Origin: Mycobacterium sp.
GTDB taxonomy: Bacteria; Actinomycetota; Actinomycetes; Mycobacteriales; Mycobacteriaceae
Assembly: GCA_031292695.1 (NCBI GenBank)
Contig: JARLGS010000638.1
Coordinates: forward strand, 1-40,334
Length of the DNA stretch: 40,334 nucleotides
Direction: 5' to 3'
Every line of letters begins with the position of its first letter. Within the stretch, counting starts at the first letter, position 1. The translations under genes and the position numbers were made by a program. This document shows, piece by piece, positions 34,528 to 40,334 of this stretch. The notes below the pieces were generated by a model, which did no database searches, was not told the origin of the DNA, and saw only the letters and a list, made by a program, of their open reading frames with translations.

Positions 34528-34857
34528 ATGACGGCAGAAGAGGCGGGCGTTTCCGCAGCCGGGCACGCCGACGCCCAGCACGGCTACTCGTCCAACAAGG
34601 ACAACTACGCCAAGCGGCTCCGTCGGGTCGAGGGCCAGGTCCGCGGCATCGCCAAGATGATCGAAGACGACAAGTACTGCATCGACGTGTTGACCCAGAT
34701 CAGTGCGGTCAACAGCGCGCTGCAGTCGGTGGCGTTGGCGCTGTTGGACGAGCACCTGGGCCACTGCGTGAGTCATGCCGTTGCCGTCGGTGGCGACGAG
34801 GCCGAGCAGAAACTGGCCGAAGCGTCGGCCGCGATCGCTCGGCTGGTGCGGTCTTAG
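34528..34857 (+). CDS. ricR: Copper-sensing CsoR-family repressor RicR
   Basis: A 109-residue all-helical repressor of the CsoR/RicR family. The Cu(I) ligands Cys51, His76 and Cys80 (DDKYCIDV and DEHLGHC) match the Cys-His-Cys set of copper-sensing members. The DNA-contact region KRLRRVEGQVRGIAKMI is intact. It corresponds to Mtb RicR (Rv0190), which controls itself and copper-defence genes such as mymT and mmcO at other loci. The palindrome at 34495-34511 indicates autoregulation. The ATG at 34528 was used; a GTG directly before it (34525) is equally readable. No copper pump lies beside it here. Confidence 0.93.
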   Translation: MTAEEAGVSAAGHADAQHGYSSNKDNYAKRLRRVEGQVRGIAKMIEDDKYCIDVLTQISAVNSALQSVALALLDEHLGHCVSHAVAVGGDEAEQKLAEASAAIARLVRS

Positions 34858-35026
34858 CAGTTCCGGCAGTTGCGGCTTAAGTAACAAATGAGGCGCGGCC
34901 GCCGATGAACACCCCAGGTCAGGGCGCATGCCCGCCGGATGCGCTGCGGCTGCGCCGCAGGTCAGTCCCAGTAGCTGGACAGATTGCTATGCCACACTGG
35001 GGAAAGTTGTGAACTGGAGGTGGCGG

Positions 35027-36109
35027 ATGCCGCAGTGGAACAAGAACAGGCTGCTGACCGCAGTTCTGGCGGCCGGGCTGGTCGCCGGAACGGTCGTCGC
35101 GACCCCGGCGGCGCTGGCCGACCCGGACGTGCCGGACCCAAACGTGGCGGCGGCCCCCGTCGACCCTGCGGCTCCGGTCGAGGCACCGTTGCCCCCGCCG
35201 CTCCCGCCCGCCGCTGGCCCGGGTGTTCCGGTGCCGCCGACCGCACCGGTGCCCGGTGCGGTCATCCCTGGCATTCCGGAGCCCATTCCGGCAGGCACCC
35301 CGGCTGGGCAGAATCCCACCCCGTTCGTCGGGCAACCGCCGTTCAACCCGCCGTCATTCAACCCGTTGAACGGGTCCATGGTGGGCGTCGCCAAGCCGAT
35401 CTACATCAACTTCCCGCGGCCCATCGCCAACAAGCAGATGGCCCAGGACGCTGTCCACATCTCATCGGTGCCGCCGGTGCCGGGCATGTTCTATTGGGTG
35501 ACCGACACCCAGCTGCGGTGGCGGCCGATCGCCTTCTGGCCGGCCAACGCCATCGTCAACATCGACGCCGCGGGCACCAAGTCAAGCTTCCGGACCGGTG
35601 ACTCGCTGGTCGCCACCGCGGACAACGCCACCCATCAGATGGTCGTCTCCCGAAACGGCGTGGTGGAGAAGACCTTCCCGATGTCCATGGGCAAGTCCGG
35701 CGACGAGACCAAGAACGGCACGTACTACGTGCTGGAGAAGTTCCCGACCGTGGTGATGGACTCGTCCACCTACGGGGTGCCGGTGGACTCACCGGGCGGT
35801 TACAAGGTGAACGTGCAGTGGGCGGTCCGGATCGACAACAGTGGCGCGTTCGTGCACAGCGCACCGTGGTCGGTGGCTGACCAGGGCAGGCGCAATGTGA
35901 GCCACGGCTGCATCAACATCGCGCCGGACAACGCCAAGTGGTTCTACGACCAGTTCGGCAGTGGAGACCCGATCGTGGTGAAGAACTCGGTGGGCCTGTA
36001 CAACCAGTCCGACGGCGCCGACGACTGGCAGTGGGGCATGTCCACGCCGGCTCCGGCATCGAGCTCGTCGGGTTCTGCCACCTCGTCGGGCGGGTCCTCG
36101 ACGCGGTAG
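35027..36109 (+). CDS. L,D-transpeptidase, Rv0192-like (LdtMt4-type)
   Basis: A 360-residue exported transpeptidase. A signal peptide ([18 protein letters not shown], cut after ALA, about residue 32) is followed by a long Pro/Ala-rich linker (to about 115), an Ig-like domain (about 120-200) and a YkuD catalytic domain (about 205-330). Catalytic Cys295 lies in SHGCIN, with His293 and His277 (HSAPWS) nearby. It makes 3-3 cross-links in peptidoglycan or attaches ligands. Domain order and position match Mtb Rv0192. GGAGG at 35016-35020 supports the ATG at 35027. A Ser-rich tail ends the protein, and a long hairpin follows. Confidence 0.9.
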   Translation: MPQWNKNRLLTAVLAAGLVAGTVVATPAALADPDVPDPNVAAAPVDPAAPVEAPLPPPLPPAAGPGVPVPPTAPVPGAVIPGIPEPIPAGTPAGQNPTPFVGQPPFNPPSFNPLNGSMVGVAKPIYINFPRPIANKQMAQDAVHISSVPPVPGMFYWVTDTQLRWRPIAFWPANAIVNIDAAGTKSSFRTGDSLVATADNATHQMVVSRNGVVEKTFPMSMGKSGDETKNGTYYVLEKFPTVVMDSSTYGVPVDSPGGYKVNVQWAVRIDNSGAFVHSAPWSVADQGRRNVSHGCINIAPDNAKWFYDQFGSGDPIVVKNSVGLYNQSDGADDWQWGMSTPAPASSSSGSATSSGGSSTR

Positions 36110-36121
36110 TCCCTTCGCGAA

Positions 36122-36172
36122 CAGACATAAAGCTGCCCCTTTCCGCCTGGGAAAGGGGCAGCTTTATGTCTG
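36122..36172. terminator. Long perfect hairpin between convergent genes, family copy B
   Basis: Bases 36122-36144 pair perfectly with 36150-36172 (23 bp) around a 5-base loop. The left arm has CAGACATAAAGCTGCCCC; the corresponding part of the hairpin at 22388 is CAGACGCAAAACTGCCCC, and TCGCGA precedes both. It ends both the L,D-transpeptidase and zmp1 transcripts. It is one of the strongest inverted repeats in the window. Confidence 0.85.
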
Positions 36173-36187
36173 CTCGGCAGTTGGCAG

Positions 36188-38194
36188 CTAGTTCCAGATG
36201 CGAACGCGGGCAGCCGGATCCAGGTACAGCTCGTCGCTTTCGGTGACGCCGAACTCGGTATAGAACGAGTCGATGTTGCGGATGACGCCGTTGCACCGGA
36301 ACTCCGGCGGTGAGTGCGGATCGACGGCCAGCCGCCGGATCGCCTCGGCATCACGGGATTTGGTGCGCCATACCTGTGCCCACCCGAAGTACACGCGCTG
36401 CATGCCGGTCAGCCCGTCGAGCACGGGAGCTTCCTTGCCGCCCAGCGACAGCTCGTACGCGAGCAGGGCGATGGACAGTCCACCCAGATCGCCGATGTTC
36501 TCACCGACAGTGAAGGCGCCGTTCACGTGCTGCGACGCTTCGAGCGCCCGCGGGGTGAACGCGTCGTACTGCTCGATCAAGGCCTTTGTCCGCAAACCGA
36601 ATTCGGCCCGGTCGGCGTCCGTCCACCAGTCGACCAGGTTGCCGTCGCCGTCGTACTTGGCGCCCTGATCGTCGAAGCCGTGGCCGATCTCGTGCCCGAT
36701 CACCGCGCCGATCCCGCCGTAGTTGGCCGCGTCGTCGGCCTCGGCATCGAAGAACGGCGGCTGCAGAATCGCTGCGGGAAAGACGATTTCGTTCATTCCC
36801 GGGTTGTAGTAGGCGTTCACCGTCTGCGGCGTCATGAACCACTCGTCGCGGTCCACCTCGGTACCCAGCTTGGCCAGCTCACGGTCGGTTTCCACCGCGT
36901 GGCCGCGCCGGTAGTTGCCGTACAGATCGCCGGCGTCGATCACCAGCGCTGAATAGTCCCGCCAGCGCGCCGGATAGCCGATCTTCGGGGTGAACTTGTC
37001 CAGCTTGGCCAAGGCACGCTGCCGGGTCTCCGGGGTCATCCATTCCAGGTTGGTGATGCTGACCCGGTAGGCCTCGCGCAGGTTTGCCACCAGCTCGTCC
37101 ATGCGGGCCTTGTGTGCCGGTGGGAAATACCGATCCACGTAGAGCTTGCCGACGGCATCGCCCATCAGGCTCTCGACCAGCCCGACGCCGCGCTTCCAGC
37201 GGTCCCGGATCTGCTCGGTGCCGGACAGCGTGCGGCCGTAGAACTCGAAGTTCTCGTTGACCAGAGCGTCGGTCAGGATCGCCGCGCGGCCGCTGATCAG
37301 CCGCCAGCGCAGCCACGCCTTCCAGTCCGCCAGCGACTCGGCGGCCCACAGTGCGGCGAACGCGGTCAAGAAATCCGGTTGCCGCACAACGACTTCGGCA
37401 GCCGCATCGGCGGATGTGCCCAGGGCCGTCACCCAGCTGTCCCAATCGAAGCCGGGCGCCTCACCGGCCAGATCGGCGAAGGCCCGCAGGTTGTAGGTGA
37501 GGTCGGCGTCGCGACGTTTCACCACATCCCAGTGCGCAGCGGCCAACTTGGTCTCGAGCGCGACGATGCGGACCGCGGTCTGCGCGTGATCACCCGCCTC
37601 GCCGCCCAGCGCCAGCCCCAGCATCCGAGCGATGTGTCCGGGGTAGGCGGCCAGCACGTCGGCGTGCTGCGGGTCCCGGTAGTAGGACTCGTCGGGCAGA
37701 CCCAGCCCGGATTGCGTGAAGTGCAGCAGGTACCGCGTCGAATTCTTCGAGTCGGTGTCGACGTACACGCCCGCGCCGCCACCGACGCCGGTGCGCTGCA
37801 GTTCGCCGAGTACGACAGCCAGCGCCTCGGGGTCGGCAGCATCGGAGATCAAAGCCAACTCGGACAGCAGCGGGGCCAGACCCACCGAACTCACCCGGGC
37901 GGTGTCCATGAAGCTCGCGTACAGGTCACCGATGCGCTGGGCGTCGGAACCGGCGGCCCCCGACGCGGCGGTGATCAGGTCGCGGACCTGATCCTCGGCG
38001 CGGTCCGCCAGCAGCCGGAAGGCGCCGTCGGTGGCCCGGTCGGCGGGGATGTCGTAGTCGGTCAGCCAGCGGCCATTGACATGACCGAAAAGGTCGTCCT
38101 GGGGGCGGGCGTCGGCATCGACGTAGCTCAGGTCGATACCGGATCGGGGCGAAGTACCAGTAGCGGTAGCTGCAGAAGTCGATTGGACGGTCAC
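36188..38194 (-). CDS. zmp1: M13-family zinc metalloprotease Zmp1
   Basis: A 668-residue neprilysin-like peptidase. The zinc motif HEIGH is at residues 501-505 and the third ligand Glu565 is in ENIGDLGG. The substrate-binding NAYYNPGMNEIVFPA precedes them, and the C-terminus ends in ARVRIWN. The N-terminal DLSYVDADARPQDDLFGHVNG closely resembles Mtb Zmp1 (Rv0198c), an exported protease without a classical signal that affects phagosome and inflammasome responses. None is visible here either. The GTG at 38194 has AGGA 8 bases upstream; ATG at 38203 is an alternative. It diverges from the omamA-like gene. Confidence 0.93.
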   Translation of the reverse strand: MTVQSTSAATATGTSPRSGIDLSYVDADARPQDDLFGHVNGRWLTDYDIPADRATDGAFRLLADRAEDQVRDLITAASGAAGSDAQRIGDLYASFMDTARVSSVGLAPLLSELALISDAADPEALAVVLGELQRTGVGGGAGVYVDTDSKNSTRYLLHFTQSGLGLPDESYYRDPQHADVLAAYPGHIARMLGLALGGEAGDHAQTAVRIVALETKLAAAHWDVVKRRDADLTYNLRAFADLAGEAPGFDWDSWVTALGTSADAAAEVVVRQPDFLTAFAALWAAESLADWKAWLRWRLISGRAAILTDALVNENFEFYGRTLSGTEQIRDRWKRGVGLVESLMGDAVGKLYVDRYFPPAHKARMDELVANLREAYRVSITNLEWMTPETRQRALAKLDKFTPKIGYPARWRDYSALVIDAGDLYGNYRRGHAVETDRELAKLGTEVDRDEWFMTPQTVNAYYNPGMNEIVFPAAILQPPFFDAEADDAANYGGIGAVIGHEIGHGFDDQGAKYDGDGNLVDWWTDADRAEFGLRTKALIEQYDAFTPRALEASQHVNGAFTVGENIGDLGGLSIALLAYELSLGGKEAPVLDGLTGMQRVYFGWAQVWRTKSRDAEAIRRLAVDPHSPPEFRCNGVIRNIDSFYTEFGVTESDELYLDPAARVRIWN

Positions 38195-38253
38195 CCAGCC
38201 CATCCTGCCATCGCCGCTGCGGTGCCGGGGTGTGCTGCGGGTACCCTCACGCC

Positions 38254-38913
38254 ATGCCTGACGAGCGCAGCGAAGACGACGCCGCGAAGAACGCCGAGAA
38301 CGACACAATCCAGACCGGCCCGGTGCAAAACGCTGAGGTCGACGCGGTCCGTAGCGATCAGGCTGACCGAATCTTCAGCACCTGGGGCATCGCCTCGGCG
38401 GTACTGGGCGTCGTTGCGGTGGTCGCGGTGGCGGTGGCGACCATGCTCTGCCTGGGGCATCGGAGCAAGGACGCCGAGCGTGCGAGCGAAGGGCAGGCCG
38501 CGGCCGCCGCAGCTCAGTGGGCCGGCGTGCTGATCAACATGAACAAGGACAATGTCGCGGCCAGCGTGCAGAAGCTGCACGACGGCACGGTCGGTCAGCT
38601 CAACGCCGATTTCGAGGCCACCGTCGCGCCGTTCACCGCACTGGTGCAGAAACTGCAGAGCCAGACCACCGGGCAGATCGAGTCGGTCGCGGTCGAGACG
38701 CTGCACCACACGCAGCCGGGTGAACAGGCCAAGCCCCAGGACCAGCCGGAGCTGGCGGCGATCACGGCGGATACGACGACGGTGCTGGTCATCGCGACCT
38801 CGGTGAGCCAGAACGTCGGCGGCAAACCGCAGACCGTGCGCTGGAAGTTGCGTCTCGGGGTCTCCGACGTCGACGGCAAGTCGCTCATCTCGCGATTGGA
38901 GACGCTGCGATGA
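38254..38913 (+). CDS. omamA: Orphan Mce-associated membrane protein OmamA
   Basis: A 219-residue single-pass protein, the length I recall for Mtb OmamA (Rv0199). The acidic N-terminus is cytoplasmic, the membrane helix is near residues 44-70 (IASAVLGVVAVVAVAVATML), and the outer part is a Mce-associated SnoaL-like domain. In Mtb, OmamA stabilises the Mce1 and Mce4 transporters, so this gene is a distal partner of the mce1 block in the same window. The ATG at 38254 was chosen; an upstream start at 38230 lacks support. Its stop overlaps the next gene (ATGA). Confidence 0.88.
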   Translation: MPDERSEDDAAKNAENDTIQTGPVQNAEVDAVRSDQADRIFSTWGIASAVLGVVAVVAVAVATMLCLGHRSKDAERASEGQAAAAAAQWAGVLINMNKDNVAASVQKLHDGTVGQLNADFEATVAPFTALVQKLQSQTTGQIESVAVETLHHTQPGEQAKPQDQPELAAITADTTTVLVIATSVSQNVGGKPQTVRWKLRLGVSDVDGKSLISRLETLR

Positions 38914-39599
38914 GGAACGCGTGGCGGGTGGCGGTCTTCGACATCCTGGCGCCGCTGGCGATGCTGGCTGGTCTCGCCTACATCGGATGGACCTTTGAGT
39001 GGGCGGTGTGGTGGGCCGTGGTGGCCACCATCCTGGGCCTGCTGGTGCTGCAGGGTTCGGTGGTCAACTTCCTGCTGTACCGCCGGGACGGGGTGACGGT
39101 CGGCACCGATGACGACGCGCCGCAGTGGCGGCTGCTGGTCGCCGCGCTGGCCACGGTCGCCGTCGCGGCCGCCGCGGTCTTGGGATATACCCAGTGGACA
39201 GTGCCGGACCGCACCCTCGACAATGACATGTCCCGGGTGGTCGGGATCGCCAGTAGCGTCGCCGAAGCGTCGGCGACCTTCACGCCGGGCACGCCCAACG
39301 CGTCGATCGATCGGGCTACTTCATTCATGGTGCCGCAGCGGGCTGAGGCGTACCGAAATGAATTCAACGGGGTGGCAAAGGATCTCACCAACCGAGGAGT
39401 GTCGGGTCAGGCCAGCACCATCTCGGCGGGAATCGAAGCGATCGGCGCAGACATGGCCAGTGTCGCCGTGGTCATGCGGGCTACCCAGAACATCCCCGAC
39501 AAGCCTCAGCAGATCACGGTGCTGGCGCTCCGGATCCTGCTGACGAAGCAGTCGGAACGCTGGCTGGTCACGGATGTGGTCCCGATCAACGCGCGGTAG
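38910..39599 (+). CDS. omamB: Orphan Mce-associated membrane protein OmamB
   Basis: A 229-residue protein with three hydrophobic helices in its N-terminal half (about residues 10-30, 32-55 and 70-92), then an extracytoplasmic Mce-associated domain. It corresponds to Mtb Rv0200 by order and length. It is translationally coupled to omamA and probably forms a complex with it. The extra N-terminal helices recall the RDD-containing Mam1B, giving an Omam pair that mirrors the Mam1A/Mam1B pair. A role in Mce stability is inferred from the partner. Confidence 0.85.
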   Translation: MRNAWRVAVFDILAPLAMLAGLAYIGWTFEWAVWWAVVATILGLLVLQGSVVNFLLYRRDGVTVGTDDDAPQWRLLVAALATVAVAAAAVLGYTQWTVPDRTLDNDMSRVVGIASSVAEASATFTPGTPNASIDRATSFMVPQRAEAYRNEFNGVAKDLTNRGVSGQASTISAGIEAIGADMASVAVVMRATQNIPDKPQQITVLALRILLTKQSERWLVTDVVPINAR

Positions 39600-39621
39600 C
39601 GCACGGCCGTCGATCGATACC

Positions 39622-39682
39622 GAGATCGACGAAATGGCCATTTCTACTCGCACAAAACGGCCCGTTCGTCCGTTTGGGCGGG
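39622..39682. repeat. Dispersed 61-base repeat, right copy
   Basis: This matches 159-219 over 61 ungapped bases (about 50 identities). Inside it, GAAATGGCCATTTC (39631-39644) is a perfect 14-bp palindrome, where the left copy instead has the GAGATCG/CGATCTC stem. It lies between the convergent omamB and XRE genes, outside coding sequence. The position suggests a terminator-like or dispersed small element. Confidence 0.7.
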
Positions 39683-39695
39683 AAATGGGGAGGCG

Positions 39696-40232
39696 TCAGG
39701 AGCGGGGCGACCGGATTCTGGCGAACCGGTCCGACAGACGGCGCATGCGCACCAACAGCGCCGCCGACGGGCTGGTTGCGCCCTGTAGATAGGTCGAAAG
39801 CTCTTTTGCGCCAATACCGGTGCGGGACGCGAACTCGTGCTCGCTGAGGCCCGAGCGATCCATGAGCAGCCGGATCTGGCGGCCCACCTCGGCGCATTCG
39901 TTGGCTTCCAGCTGGGCGCGGGTGCGGGTCAGCACCTCGGCCAGGGCCTTCGAAATGCCGTACGGGCCGGTGGATTCGAGGATTTCTTCGACCTGACGGG
40001 CAGTGCGGCCGAAGGGGTCGCGCTTGATGGCCACGACGATGCTCTGCCACACCGTCAGATCGTCGTTCTCCAGCGCGGTCCGAATGGCCGACGTCGGCCA
40101 GAACTCCACCGGCTGTTCGTCGGCGGACTGGCGCGGAATGGCGACCGTCGGGGGACCACCGTCGGCCCGAGCGGCAGCAACGGAATCGTCGGCACCAGAA
40201 GGGGTGTCCCTCACTTCGGATGTCAACGTCAC
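39696..40232 (-). CDS. XRE-type helix-turn-helix regulator, Rv0201c-like
   Basis: A 178-residue protein. The first 50 residues are disordered. A middle domain (about residues 50-110) has VEFWPTSAIRTALENDDLTVWQSIVVAIKRDPFGRTARQVEEIL, a pattern also seen in antitoxin-like regulators. The C-terminus is a Cro/CI-type helix-turn-helix (about 120-175, LSEHEFASRTGIGAKELSTYL). It occupies the place of Mtb Rv0201c. The GTG at 40232 overlaps the stop of the upstream gene (GTGA), so the two genes are coupled. The targets are unknown. Confidence 0.78.
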   Translation of the reverse strand: MTLTSEVRDTPSGADDSVAAARADGGPPTVAIPRQSADEQPVEFWPTSAIRTALENDDLTVWQSIVVAIKRDPFGRTARQVEEILESTGPYGISKALAEVLTRTRAQLEANECAEVGRQIRLLMDRSGLSEHEFASRTGIGAKELSTYLQGATSPSAALLVRMRRLSDRFARIRSPRS

Positions 40233-40334
40233 CTCGCCTCCTCCAACATCGCTACCGCCACCGACAGACAACGCTGCTTGACGTCGGGCCAGTCGGGCCC
40301 GCCGCCCGGCGCGGCGGATTCGTGGTCGTCGAAC
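40229..40334 (-). CDS. 3' end of an upstream gene, function unknown
   Basis: An open frame enters from the right edge and ends with TGA at 40229-40231 after 34 codons. It reads with strong coding bias and includes a stretch ending in VAVAMLEEAR. The 4-base overlap with the XRE gene indicates an operon. Too little is present to name it. The arrangement (a short gene followed by an XRE protein) is compatible with a toxin-antitoxin pair but does not prove one. Confidence 0.6.
   Translation of the reverse strand, partial: FDDHESAAPGGGPDWPDVKQRCLSVAVAMLEEAR

Overview
The window is high-GC actinobacterial DNA and is clearly mycobacterial. It carries a complete mce1-type lipid-import locus followed by a gene order that matches, from memory, the Mycobacterium tuberculosis (Mtb) segment Rv0165c to Rv0201c, with gains and losses. 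The accessory content (a large PE-PPE-like secreted protein, a BBE-type oxidase plus DAPG/phloretin-hydrolase-like pair, a MarR/pirin pair, a DUF4331 protein) suggests an environmental, rapidly growing mycobacterium rather than Mtb itself. The species cannot be fixed from the sequence alone.

Layout. 181-15814: the mce1 block, with a divergent GntR/FadR-type repressor (mce1R), the acyl-CoA ligase fadD5, two YrbE permeases, six Mce proteins (A-F) and four Mce-associated membrane proteins. Most junctions from yrbE1A to mam1D overlap or lie within about 10 bp, and a hairpin follows the last gene. 16247-18913: a large secreted protein with a PE-PPE-like domain and a 13-residue tandem repeat. 19048-21021: an orphan sigma-region-4 protein, a pirin and a divergent MarR regulator. 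21090-23687: a small secreted protein, a short-chain dehydrogenase and an NDMA-type zinc alcohol dehydrogenase. 23938-28229: sigG, the divergent monoacylglycerol lipase (Rv0183-like), a lipoprotein with an alpha/beta-hydrolase fold, and a DUF2786/metallohydrolase pair. 28256-32701: a DUF4331 protein, an O-methyltransferase with a small secreted protein, and the oxidase/PhlG-like hydrolase pair. 32753-36109: ilvD, the divergent copper repressor ricR with a perfect palindromic operator, and an L,D-transpeptidase. 36188-40334: zmp1, divergent omamA and omamB, an XRE-type regulator and the 3' end of one more gene.

How it fits together. Mce1A-F, YrbE1A/B and the Mam proteins form one envelope importer that in Mtb takes up fatty or mycolic acids. 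FadD5 would activate the cargo, and OmamA, encoded 22 kb away, stabilises Mce complexes in Mtb. The lipase, alcohol dehydrogenase and short-chain dehydrogenase are consistent with lipid metabolism nearby, but a shared pathway is not shown.

The most interesting points are: two hydrolase-fold exported proteins whose nucleophile motif has glycine in place of serine; the oxidase/PhlG-like C-C hydrolase pair; a 61-base dispersed repeat near both ends of the window, one copy of which forms the C-terminus of Mce1R; a related pair of long hairpins between convergent genes; and candidate operators for Mce1R, RicR, a MarR protein and a KstR-like factor. No rRNA, tRNA, insertion sequence, phage or CRISPR array was seen.
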